A DNA stretch of 64,000 nt, taken from positions 124,001 to 188,000 of the forward strand of contig NZ_JACHIA010000007.1 of the NCBI RefSeq assembly GCF_014202995.1. The letters run 5' to 3'. The position numbers and the translations under genes were made by a program. Within the stretch, counting starts at the first letter, position 1; each line of letters opens with the position of its first letter. The notes under the pieces were generated by a model. That model did no database searches. It was not told where the DNA came from and was given only the letters and a program-made list of their open reading frames with translations. Of the stretch, positions 7,531-15,036 are shown in pieces. This stretch comes from Longimicrobium terrae. Lineage in GTDB: Bacteria > Gemmatimonadota > Gemmatimonadetes > Longimicrobiales > Longimicrobiaceae.

Positions 7531-8523
7531 TCAGATGGAGTTCAGAACCGAGTTCATGCCGTCCCAGCCGGCGATGGACGACGACGGGGGAGTGGGCGCA
7601 CGAAAGCCGCCGCCGGTGCGCGCGCTGGCATCCACCACCTTCAGCAGCTGCTCCAGTTCCTTTTCCATCTTGCGCAGATAGTAGCGATACATGGCGCCGT
7701 ACCCGTGGCTGCTGGCAATCCCCAGAATCCCCAGCCCGGCGACCGCCGCGACCGCAATCACCGGAAGCGCCGCGCTGGCCGCGACCGCGATGGCGGCGGT
7801 GGCACCCGCGCCCAACGCCCCGCCCGTTCCCGAGAGCGCCACGCCCGTCCATACGTTCCGCCGCGTACCCGTGCGCAGGTCGGTGCGCACCGACAGCTCG
7901 CACCGGCTTCCGCCCGGGCCGGGAATCGTCCGCAGCGTGGCGTGCAGTTGCAGGACATCGATGGTTGCGGCGGTGTAGCTGAACGGCGTGTAGTTGGTGG
8001 TCGTCGCCATCAGCCGCGGGATCTGAAACACCAGCACGCCTCCCGCCAGCGGCGGCCCGCCGATGTTGTCTTCCAGCGCCAGAAGGTACGGGTGCGCGGG
8101 AAAGATGCGCTGCATGGCCTCCAGCACGCGCGCGGGGTCGGCGTCGATCACGCGCGACACCTCCAGCGAGCGGGCCGTCGTCTTCAGCATCCGCCGTCCC
8201 ATCTTTTCCACCCAGGGCGTCAGCTCCTCGGCGTGCTCGCCCAGCGCGTCCTGCTCCACCAGCGCCTGGCGGATGTACTCCGGCGAGATCCCCGCCTCCA
8301 CCGCGGCCGCTTCCACGTCCATGCGGCGGAACCCGTCTGTCTCGGTGGGCTGTGCGGCCTGAGCCATCAGCTGGCCGCGCGCGGTTTCCTGCAAGCGCGC
8401 GGCGGCCTCGGCCTGCAACTCCGCCGCGCGGCGCAGCGCCTGGCGCGCCCGCTCATCCGGAATCAGGCCGTCGTTGGAGGACGGCGCTCCGTTCCAGTCC
8501 CGCGATCCATCATCCCGCGTCAC
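7531..8523 (-). CDS. Hypothetical protein with coiled coil and membrane segment
   Basis: 330 residues from a GTG at 8523, chosen because GGAGG lies 5 bp upstream; the longer open frame has no ribosome-binding site. Residues ~20-60 are an Ala/Arg/Glu-rich helix ('ERARQALRRAAELQAEAAARLQET'), then a DNA-binding-like segment 'MDVEAAAVEAGISPEYIRQAL' (about 65-90). Next is a beta-rich middle part, and a Gly/Ala hydrophobic stretch ('GALGAGATAAIAVAASAALP' and 'VIAVAAVAGLGILGI', about 235-270) that may cross the membrane twice. The C terminus is a basic helix 'YYLRKMEKELEQLLKVV'. I do not recognise a characterised family. Single-gene unit with its own terminator. Confidence 0.7.
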   Translation of the reverse strand: MTRDDGSRDWNGAPSSNDGLIPDERARQALRRAAELQAEAAARLQETARGQLMAQAAQPTETDGFRRMDVEAAAVEAGISPEYIRQALVEQDALGEHAEELTPWVEKMGRRMLKTTARSLEVSRVIDADPARVLEAMQRIFPAHPYLLALEDNIGGPPLAGGVLVFQIPRLMATTTNYTPFSYTAATIDVLQLHATLRTIPGPGGSRCELSVRTDLRTGTRRNVWTGVALSGTGGALGAGATAAIAVAASAALPVIAVAAVAGLGILGIASSHGYGAMYRYYLRKMEKELEQLLKVVDASARTGGGFRAPTPPSSSIAGWDGMNSVLNSI

Positions 8524-8852
8524 GAACACCTCCGCTGGCCAGAAACGCGAATGCCGCGCGAACCCGGGGCGGTCTGCCCGGCGGCTTCGGCGGTCATCGT
8601 CCATTCGTGCACTTCGTTGGATTGCATGAGGCACACAACGTAAACGGGTGGCACCGGGTTTCGATCCGCGCGGGCGGATGCGCACGTGAGTCCGTCCGCC
8701 GCCGTATCCACCACCCGCCCGGGCCGCGCATCGGCCCGCCGCGCCGCCCCCCATCAATCCTACACCCTGTCAGCCATCCGCCGCTACGGCACGGGGGCGA
8801 GTCCAAGGCAGTCCGTATCCGCCAGGAACGCGGCATCCCCTCCAGGGAAAAC

Positions 8853-8888
8853 GAAAACGGCGGGCCCCCGTACGGAGGCCCGCCGCTG
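8853..8888 (-). terminator. Terminator of the RGG-rich protein gene
   Basis: GGCGGGCC...GGCCCGCC hairpin; on the minus strand it is followed by GTTTTCGTTTTCC. It starts 20 bp past the stop at 8908. Confidence 0.8.
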
Positions 8889-8907
8889 TTCATCCGCCGG
8901 AACCGGC

Positions 8908-9618
8908 TCAGCGGTAGCCGGTGCCCACGCCGTAGCCGGTGTAGTACGCGCCGGGCTGCACGCCGCCGCTGCTGGCATTGCGGAACCGATCGATTCCGTA
9001 CGAGCTGTACGGCCCGTAGTTGCCGATGGTGCCGCCGCCCACGTCGCCCGCGCCGGAATCATTCAGGCCGTAGTGGCCCTGATTGCCCGGGTGGCCGGCC
9101 TGGTAGTCGCGCCCGTAATCCGTGCGCTGCACGCGGCCGCGATACACCTCGCGCTGGCCGCCCGCGTACCCGCCGGCAAAGCCGCGCCCGCCGTAGCCGG
9201 CGTCGTAGCGGCCCTGGTTGCCGTAGTCGCGCGAGTAGTCGCCGCGGCCGGCGAACTCGCGCCCGCCCGCGCCGAACATTCCGCCCGTGTGGCGCTGCTG
9301 GCCGCCGTAGCCGCCGCGGCCACCCGTGCTGCGGTCCCAGTCCACGTCCCAGCCGCCATGGTCCGGACGGTATCCGCCGGCCTGGTAGCTGTCGAAGTCC
9401 GAACGCCCGCGCCCGTAGCCGCCACCCATGGCGCCCATCTCGCGATAGCCCTCGCGGCCCTGGCCGCCGCGCTGCCGGTCGCCGCCGTACATGCCGCCCT
9501 GGGGGCGTCCGCCGCCTTGGAACTCGCGGTCGTAGTGGTCGCCGCCAAACCATCCGCGCACCGTGTTGGCGGCGCGCTCCACGAAGTTGCGGTTCCCGTA
9601 ATCCCGTCCGTAGTTCAT
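8908..9618 (-). CDS. Gly/Arg/Tyr-rich low-complexity protein with RGG-like repeats
   Basis: 236 residues. The first ~30 residues ('NFVERAANTVRGWFGGDHYDR') recall the N terminus of stress-linked small proteins with a 'VRGWFGD' motif. The rest is dominated by Gly, Arg, Tyr, Asp and Gln, with many YGRG, GGYG, RDYG and RGG-type units and no predicted globular domain. There is no signal peptide or membrane helix, so it should be cytoplasmic. Such composition is typical of RNA-binding or condensate-forming disordered proteins in eukaryotes; in bacteria it is unusual. ATG follows an AGGAGCG ribosome-binding site. It has a strong terminator, so the gene is probably expressed. Function is not known. 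Confidence 0.75.
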   Translation of the reverse strand: MNYGRDYGNRNFVERAANTVRGWFGGDHYDREFQGGGRPQGGMYGGDRQRGGQGREGYREMGAMGGGYGRGRSDFDSYQAGGYRPDHGGWDVDWDRSTGGRGGYGGQQRHTGGMFGAGGREFAGRGDYSRDYGNQGRYDAGYGGRGFAGGYAGGQREVYRGRVQRTDYGRDYQAGHPGNQGHYGLNDSGAGDVGGGTIGNYGPYSSYGIDRFRNASSGGVQPGAYYTGYGVGTGYR

Positions 9619-9849
9619 CCCACCGCTCCTTTGCTGGGTTCTTCAACCACGTCCCGCCATGCGGCGGGGGAGGCGCGGGGGTGCAAGATGCGGGCCCTTT
9701 GCGGATGCATCCAAGCCTTTGCCGCGGGCGTGTTTGGCGGTATCCGCGAACTGTCCGTTGCCGCCACGGGCCGCGTTGACAAAGCCCGTCGCGGGCCGCA
9801 CCATACGTTCATCCTTCCGCCTCACGCGCCCTCGCCGCGACTGCTCCCC

Positions 9850-11970
9850 ATGATGCTCGCTCCACGCCAGCAGGCCACGCTCGTGGCGCTGTGCAGGCGC
9901 ATGGTGCCCCTGCCCGACGAACCGGATCCCGCCGCCGCGCGCCTGGCCCGCGCGGTGGAAGTGCGGCTGGGCACGCTGGATCCGGAGCAGTCCGCCCGGT
10001 TCGCCGCGCTGATCGGGTGGATGGATTCGCCGCTGGCGGGAATGGCGAGCGCGGGGCGACCTTTGGGGTTCGCGTCGCTGGCCGCCATCCGCCAGGACGC
10101 CTGGCTGCGGCGGTGGGAGCGCAGCCCGCTTCCGCCGCTGCGGACGGCCTTTCAGGCGCTGCGGCGGATGATTCTGTCCAGCTTCTACGCCGACCCGTCC
10201 GTTTATCCCGAAATCGGCTACCGCGGCCCGCTGCACACGCGCGTCCCCGCGGTGGCGTGGGAGGGCCCGCTTCCCGGCGCGGGCTCCCCGGCGGATCCCG
10301 TCGCGCGGCGGGACGGCGGCGGATCGGGCGGGGCGCGCGTCATCCCCATCCGGCCACAGCTGGACCTGCTGACGGACCCGGAGGTCAGCGGCGTCATTGG
10401 CGGGCACCGGCTGCGCGGCGACACGCGCGTGAGAGCGGACGTGGTGATCATCGGCAGCGGGGCGGGCGGGGCGGTGGCGGCGGCGCGGCTGGCCGAGGCG
10501 GGGCACGACGTGGTGGTGCTGGAGGAGGGCGGATACTGGCGCCCGGAGCACTTTACGGAGAACGAGGCGGAGATGACGTCGCGCCTGTACGCCGAGGCGG
10601 GCGGCCGCGCCACGGAGGACCTCGCGCTTCCGCTGCTGCAGGGCCGCGCCGTCGGGGGCGGAACGACGGTAAACTGGCTGGCCATGCTGCGCACCCCGGA
10701 TTGGGTGCTGGACGAGTGGGCGGCGGAGCACGGCACCGTGGGGATGCGCGCCGCGGACCTGGCGCCCGTCTTTGCCCGGATCGAGGACGAGACGAGCACC
10801 CGCCCCGTGCCGGACGACGCACACAATCCGCCCAACCGCGCACTGCTGGAGGGTGCCCGCGCGCTCGGCTGGCACGCGGGCGCCATGCGCGTCAACGCGC
10901 ACGGCTGCGTGCGCTCCGGCTTCTGCGGCCTGGGCTGCCGCTACGGCGCCCGGCGCGCCGCGGCGGACGTCTATCTCCCCGCCGCCCTGGCCCGCGGTGC
11001 ACGCCTGTTCGCGGACGTGCGCGCGGACCGCATCGACGCACCCGCGACGGGACCGCGGCGCGTGCACGGAACGGTGCTGGACCGCGAAACGGGCGCGCCG
11101 CGCGGGACGATCACGGTGGAAGCGCCGGTCGTCGTCGTTGCCGCGGGCGCGGTGGGGACGCCGGCGCTGCTGCAGCGTTCGGGGATGGGCGGCGGCGGGG
11201 TCGGCCGCTTTCTGCGCCTGCACCCCACGACGGCGGTGGCGGGCCGGTACGGGCGGGAGATGTACGGCGCGGGCGGCATCCCGCTTTCCAGCGTATGCGA
11301 CGAGTTTCTGCGCGGCAGTGACGGATACGGATTCTGGATCGAGACGCCGCCGCTGTATCCCGCGCTGTCGTCCGTGGCCATGCCGGGCTTCGGCGCGGCG
11401 CACCGCGAGCTGATGCGCGGCCTGCCGAACACGGCGACGATGATCGTGCTGATCCGCGACGGGGCGGAGCGCGGCACGTCCAACGGCTCGGTGCAGGTGG
11501 ACCGCTCCGGGCGCGTGCGCATCCGCTACCGCGTGGGCCGCACGGACCGCGAACGGCTGCTGCGGGGGATGGAAGCCGCGGCGCGCATTCAGTTTGCGGC
11601 CGGGGCGGAGGAGGTCTTTACGCTGCACGCGGGCGCCGCGGGGCTGCGCTCCCCCGCGGAGCTGCCCGCCATGATGCGGCGGCCGTCCGGGCCCAACCAG
11701 CTGGGCATTCTGTCCGCGCACGTGAACGGCACCTGCCGCATCGGTACGGACCCGGCGCACAGCGGATGCACGCCGGACGGCGAGCGGCACGGCGTCGGCG
11801 GCGTCTATGTGGCGGATGGATCGCTGATGCCCACCGCGCCCGGGGTGAATCCGCAGGAAACGATCATGGCGATGGCGACCGTGGTGGCGGAACGGATCGC
11901 CGCGCGGCATCCCGGCGGGCGGGCGGGGAGCGCGGGACGGTACGCAGGGACGGCGGGGAACAGGGAATAG
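9850..11970 (+). CDS. GMC oxidoreductase with N-terminal gluconate-2-dehydrogenase-subunit-3-like region
   Basis: 706 residues. Residues 1-190 resemble the small subunit-3 region often fused or paired with GMC dehydrogenases ('MVPLPDEPDPAAARLARAVE', 'ALRRMILSSFYADPSVYPEI'). The FAD-binding Rossmann motif '[20 protein letters not shown]' starts near 201, the GMC signature region 'GRAVGGGTTVNW' near 265, and the C-terminal active-site region 'HVNGTCRIG' plus 'GGVYVADGSLMPTAPGVNP' near 620-660. Such enzymes oxidise alcohols or sugars and pass electrons to a quinone or cytochrome; the substrate is unknown. Two ATGs in tandem (9850, 9853). The stop codon lies inside a (GGGAATA)n repeat, so the last residues 'AGNRE' are repeat-derived. 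Confidence 0.9.
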   Translation: MMLAPRQQATLVALCRRMVPLPDEPDPAAARLARAVEVRLGTLDPEQSARFAALIGWMDSPLAGMASAGRPLGFASLAAIRQDAWLRRWERSPLPPLRTAFQALRRMILSSFYADPSVYPEIGYRGPLHTRVPAVAWEGPLPGAGSPADPVARRDGGGSGGARVIPIRPQLDLLTDPEVSGVIGGHRLRGDTRVRADVVIIGSGAGGAVAAARLAEAGHDVVVLEEGGYWRPEHFTENEAEMTSRLYAEAGGRATEDLALPLLQGRAVGGGTTVNWLAMLRTPDWVLDEWAAEHGTVGMRAADLAPVFARIEDETSTRPVPDDAHNPPNRALLEGARALGWHAGAMRVNAHGCVRSGFCGLGCRYGARRAAADVYLPAALARGARLFADVRADRIDAPATGPRRVHGTVLDRETGAPRGTITVEAPVVVVAAGAVGTPALLQRSGMGGGGVGRFLRLHPTTAVAGRYGREMYGAGGIPLSSVCDEFLRGSDGYGFWIETPPLYPALSSVAMPGFGAAHRELMRGLPNTATMIVLIRDGAERGTSNGSVQVDRSGRVRIRYRVGRTDRERLLRGMEAAARIQFAAGAEEVFTLHAGAAGLRSPAELPAMMRRPSGPNQLGILSAHVNGTCRIGTDPAHSGCTPDGERHGVGGVYVADGSLMPTAPGVNPQETIMAMATVVAERIAARHPGGRAGSAGRYAGTAGNRE

Positions 11971-12000
11971 GGAATAGGGAATAGGGAATAGGGAATAGGA
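11961..12000. repeat. (GGGAATA)n run overlapping the GMC gene end
   Basis: Five to six 7-bp units. The first unit supplies the TAG stop of the GMC oxidoreductase. Confidence 0.85.
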
Positions 12001-12146
12001 GTCTGGCGGCGGCAACGGAGGGCCGTTCCGCATCAGGATTGCACAGGGAACGGGCCGCAACGGGCCTGCCTCTTGCACCTTTGTAGATCAAAACGCGGCG
12101 CTCGGAGCCGCGGATACGACCCACCAGAACACCGCCGGAGGCCGGA

Positions 12147-12635
12147 GTGGACCCCAACGACAATCCCACCTGCGTGTTCTGCCGCATCATCGGCGGAGAC
12201 GAGATGGTGAGCATCATCCACGAAGACGATGACATCATCGCCTTTCTGGACGTGCAGCCGCTGCACCCGGGCCACGTGCTGGTCGTCCCCAAGCAGCACC
12301 ACAAGAACCTGTTCTACGTCCCCGAAGAGCTGGCGACCCGCACCTTCGCCGTCGCCAAGCGCATTCTTCCGGGGCTGCGCCGGGCCACCGGGTGCCGCGC
12401 GGTCAACATCTTTTCGCCCAACGGCGCGGACGGCGGCCAGGACGTGTTCCACTTTCACGTGCACCTGATCCCGGTGCCCAAGGACGCGCCGTTCCCGCTG
12501 CAGCTGCCCGATCCCAACGCGGAAGTTCCGTCGCGTTCGCAACTGGACGTGATGGCCACCCACGTGGTGCGCTCCATTCACGACACGGACGCCGAAACTC
12601 ACGCCGCGTCGCAGGCCGAGGCCGCAACGGCCTGA
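12147..12635 (+). CDS. HIT-family nucleotide hydrolase
   Basis: 162 residues. Signature H-x-H-x-H at residues 102-106 ('FHFHVHLIPV'); N-terminal 'CVFCRIIGGDEMVSIIHEDD' with the Cys pair of zinc-binding HINT-type members, then 'AFLDVQPLHPGHVLVVPKQH'. HIT proteins hydrolyse nucleoside phosphoramidates or dinucleoside polyphosphates in the cytoplasm. It is longer than the ~115-140 usual because of a C-terminal Ala/Glu/Thr tail. GTG start at 12147 with CGGAGG 6 bp upstream. Single gene, closed by a GC hairpin. Confidence 0.9.
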   Translation: MDPNDNPTCVFCRIIGGDEMVSIIHEDDDIIAFLDVQPLHPGHVLVVPKQHHKNLFYVPEELATRTFAVAKRILPGLRRATGCRAVNIFSPNGADGGQDVFHFHVHLIPVPKDAPFPLQLPDPNAEVPSRSQLDVMATHVVRSIHDTDAETHAASQAEAATA

Positions 12636-12656
12636 ACCGGACTGGATGGATGAAAA

Positions 12657-12692
12657 TCGCGCCCCGCGCCGGACTGCCGGCGCGGGGCGCGT
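12657..12692 (+). terminator. GC-rich terminator after the HIT gene
   Basis: GCGCCCCGCGCCGG-ACTG-CCGGCGCGGGGCGC hairpin 24 bp after the stop; short T-containing tail (GTTCGTTC). Confidence 0.75.
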
Positions 12693-12825
12693 TCGTTCGG
12701 CGACCCGCGTCATCACATCGGACGATGATCATCGACCTTGCCGGACGGAGTTCATCACCTTCGGCCGGCGTGGTTGAGCGCGGCGTCCGCCGGAGTTCAT
12801 CGAACGAAAAACGGCGCGGGCGGGC

Positions 12826-12854
12826 TTGCCGGGTCCGGCGGGCCGCGGTAAGCT
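12826..12854 (+). promoter_or_regulatory. Sigma70-type promoter of the E1 alpha gene
   Basis: TTGCCG, 17-bp spacer, TAAGCT, placed 34 bp before the ATG at 12889. It fits the TTGNCN-N17-TARNNT pattern seen elsewhere in the window. Confidence 0.6.
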
Positions 12855-12888
12855 GACGGCCCCACATCCTCCAGCCCGAAGTCCGTCC

Positions 12889-13980
12889 ATGAAGCGCTTC
12901 GCCGCCTACGATCCGCCGGAGTACCACAACTGGACCGCCGACCCGGCGGAGGTGCAGCGCTACCGCGAGCGCGTCTCGGCCGATCCGGAGCGCGAGGCGG
13001 TGATCCGCGCGCTGTCGCAGGACCAGCTTCTGGACATGTACGCCGGCCTGCTGCGCAACCGCCTGCACGACGTTGCGCTCAAGCGCTGGGTCAAGAACGG
13101 CGTGATCAGCAAGGCGTGGCTGGGCGTGGGCGAGGAGGCGGCCACCATCGGGCCGGTGCACGCGCTGCGGCGCTCGGGGCCGGACCACGACGTGGTGGCG
13201 CCCATGATCCGCAACTCCGGCGCCTGCCACGAGATGGGCATGCCCGTCACCGACATCCTGCGCAGCTACCTGGGCACGGCGGACTCGCCTTCGCTGGGGC
13301 GCGACCTGCACGTGGGCGAGCTGGCCGTGGGCGTGCTGCCCCCCATCAGCCACGTGGGCGACGTCGTTCCCGTCATCTCCGGGATCGCGCTCTCGTTCAA
13401 GCAGCGCGGGCAGGACCGGGTAGGGATGACGTGGACGGGCGACGGATCCACCAAGACGGCGGCGTTCCACGAGGGCGTGAACTTCGCGGGCGTGCACCAG
13501 CTTCCGGTGGTCTTCATCATCCAGAACAACCAGGTGGCGCTGGGGACGCGGCTTTCGCAGCACGCGGCCGGCTCGTTCGCGGACTGGCCGATGATGTACG
13601 GCCTGGCCGGCGGCGTGTTTGACGGCAACCACGTGCTGGACGCCTACGCCGCCGCGCGCCTGGCCGCGGACCGCGCCCGGGCGGGGGAGGGGCCGTCGCT
13701 TCTGGTGGCGGAAACGTTCCGCATGAGCGGCCACGCCACCCACGACGAGCGCGAGGCGCGGGAACTGTTCGACGCCGGGCTGTTCGCCTCGTGGGGCCGG
13801 CGCGATCCGGTGGGATTGTACGAGGCGTGGCTGATGGAGAATGGCATCGGCGCCGACGTGCTGGAGCGGATCGAGGCGCGCGTGACGGCGGAGATCGACC
13901 AGGCGGCGGAAGAGGCGCTGCGCAGCCGCGAGAGCGCCATGCCCGTGCCGGAGAGCGCCGTCACCGGCGTGTACGCGTGA
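12889..13980 (+). CDS. Thiamine-diphosphate-dependent dehydrogenase E1 component, alpha subunit
   Basis: 363 residues. The thiamine-diphosphate motif starts at 'GDGSTKT' (184-190) and closes at 'QNNQ' (212-215). Other E1-alpha features are 'GEEAATIGPVHALRRSGPDHD', the phosphorylation-loop-like 'FRMSGHATHDEREARELFD', and an extended N terminus. Such enzymes decarboxylate a 2-oxoacid (pyruvate, branched-chain, or acetoin-type substrates) and feed a dihydrolipoyl E2. No E1 beta, E2 or E3 gene is nearby, so the partner subunits must be elsewhere and the substrate is open. The stop overlaps the next start by 4 bp (GTGA). Confidence 0.85.
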   Translation: MKRFAAYDPPEYHNWTADPAEVQRYRERVSADPEREAVIRALSQDQLLDMYAGLLRNRLHDVALKRWVKNGVISKAWLGVGEEAATIGPVHALRRSGPDHDVVAPMIRNSGACHEMGMPVTDILRSYLGTADSPSLGRDLHVGELAVGVLPPISHVGDVVPVISGIALSFKQRGQDRVGMTWTGDGSTKTAAFHEGVNFAGVHQLPVVFIIQNNQVALGTRLSQHAAGSFADWPMMYGLAGGVFDGNHVLDAYAAARLAADRARAGEGPSLLVAETFRMSGHATHDEREARELFDAGLFASWGRRDPVGLYEAWLMENGIGADVLERIEARVTAEIDQAAEEALRSRESAMPVPESAVTGVYA

Positions 13981-14237
13981 GGGCGCCCGCGCCGCTGCAC
14001 GGAGTGGCCGATCCCGGAACGCCCAGCTACATCGTGGTTTTTGTCGATGGAACCGCGCCGGACGCGGTGGTGGACGCGCTGGCGGCGGAGCACGGATTCA
14101 CGCCCAAGCACGTGTTCCGCAATGCGCTGCAGGGCTTTGCGGCGGAGTTGGCGCCGGAGGCGCTGGATGCCGTTCGCCGCCATCCCGCGGTCAAGTACGT
14201 GGAGCATGATGCGCCCGCGCGGGTGATGGGGGAGTAG
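13977..14237 (+). CDS. Stand-alone inhibitor I9 / subtilisin-propeptide domain protein
   Basis: 86 residues from the GTG at 13977, which overlaps the E1 alpha stop (GTGA); a second GTG at 14004 is possible. The sequence 'SYIVVFVDGTAPDAVVDALA', 'HGFTPKHVFRNALQGFAAEL' and 'LDAVRRHPAVKYVEHDAPAR' is a typical I9 fold: strand with 'YIVVF', helix, and the C-terminal 'V..VE.D' that plugs the active site of S8 proteases. No protease domain follows, and there is no signal peptide. It could be a cytoplasmic inhibitor or chaperone for an S8 peptidase encoded elsewhere; coupling to a 2-oxoacid dehydrogenase gene has no obvious logic. Confidence 0.75.
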   Translation: MRAPAPLHGVADPGTPSYIVVFVDGTAPDAVVDALAAEHGFTPKHVFRNALQGFAAELAPEALDAVRRHPAVKYVEHDAPARVMGE

Positions 14238-14244
14238 GAAAGGG

Positions 14245-14280
14245 CAGGGAATGGGGAATAGGGAATAGGGAATAGGATAG
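14245..14280. repeat. (GGGAATA)n run
   Basis: About four 7-bp GGGAATA-type units directly after the I9 gene, as at 4900, 11961, 39577 and 46183. From 14281 to 14936 I see no credible gene, only the repeats and hairpins listed separately. Confidence 0.8.
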
Positions 14281-14478
14281 GGTCCGGCAGAAGCCCCTGA
14301 GGCAGAGGGTGGTCCGATGCGCCGGAGCGCGCGGACGGTTCGCGGGATCGCGATCAGGTGGAATCGGAGCGGGCGATGGGTAGGGCGCGTGGTGGCGGGA
14401 AGGATGGAGATGGCGGCGGTCCGGTGAGGCGGCGGGGCGTCGCGGGGAGCGGGTTGGGGGTGTGGATTGGCGGGCATC

Positions 14479-14532
14479 AGCCCCGGCGGTTGAAACCGCG
14501 CCTCGAAGGACACGAAGTCCGCCTGCGCGGAC
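14479..14532. repeat. Interspersed repeat, inverted relative to 850-905
   Basis: The segment containing 'GGCGGTTGAAACCGCGCCTC' and 'CGAAGGACACGAAGTCCGCC' is the reverse complement of 846-900, with one or two mismatches. It contains its own small palindrome (GGCGGTT...AACCGC). Confidence 0.75.
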
Positions 14533-14590
14533 TGGGCGGGAAGGTTGGGCGCGGATGGCGGAATCCGTGCGATGCGGGAGGATGCAGAGG

Positions 14591-14622
14591 AGCCCCGATG
14601 GCAATCGCCGTCGGGGTTTTTT
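14591..14622 (+). terminator. Orphan intrinsic terminator
   Basis: CCCCGAtGGC-AATC-GCCgTCGGGG hairpin followed by TTTTTT, a classic terminator shape. No gene on the plus strand ends near it; the nearest is the I9 gene, 354 bp upstream. A short untranslated transcript or a longer I9 3' UTR would explain it. Confidence 0.65.
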
Positions 14623-14668
14623 GATGTGCGGGATTGCGGATTTCGTGAGCCGGAGATGCGCTCGGCAG

Positions 14669-14816
14669 GTTGCGAGCGTCGCCGCGCGGGGGCGGGCGTA
14701 CGGTGCCACAGGTTGTGCCCGTGCTGAGTTTTCCGCGTTTTCGGGGAGAGACATAATCCGCCACCCGCGCCAGAGCCGGCCCACGCTCCACCCGCCGCGC
14801 GTCTGTTTACGGAGGA
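14669..14816. repeat. Diverged ~150 bp repeat, left copy
   Basis: Shares the order GTTGCGAGC-TCGCCGCGCGG-ACGGTGCC-GCTGAGTT-CCGCGTTTTCGGGGAGAGAC-GCCGGCCCACGCT-CCGCCGCGCGTCTGTT with 17158-17305, in the same orientation. The pair brackets the haloperoxidase gene. Confidence 0.7.
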
Positions 14817-14936
14817 TCGGATGAACGGCAGTGCGAGATGGCGAAGTAAGCCCGCCGCGCTGATCGAGGCGGCAGAACCGATCCCGCCATCGAGATTGGT
14901 GCTGGCCGGCGGTTCTGGACGGATCTGATGGAACGG

Positions 14937-14972
14937 CGAATCCCCCGGGCGCGGGCGCGGCCGGGGGATTCG
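14937..14972 (-). terminator. Hairpin after the haloperoxidase gene
   Basis: CGAATCCCCCGG...CCGGGGGATTCG stem 64 bp past the stop at 15037; no clear T run, so efficiency is uncertain. Confidence 0.55.
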
Positions 14973-15036
14973 TGTGTCCGGCGGGATGGCGGGAGCTTCG
15001 AGCAGTGCCGCGCTCGAGGCCCCCGCCGCGTTGGGG

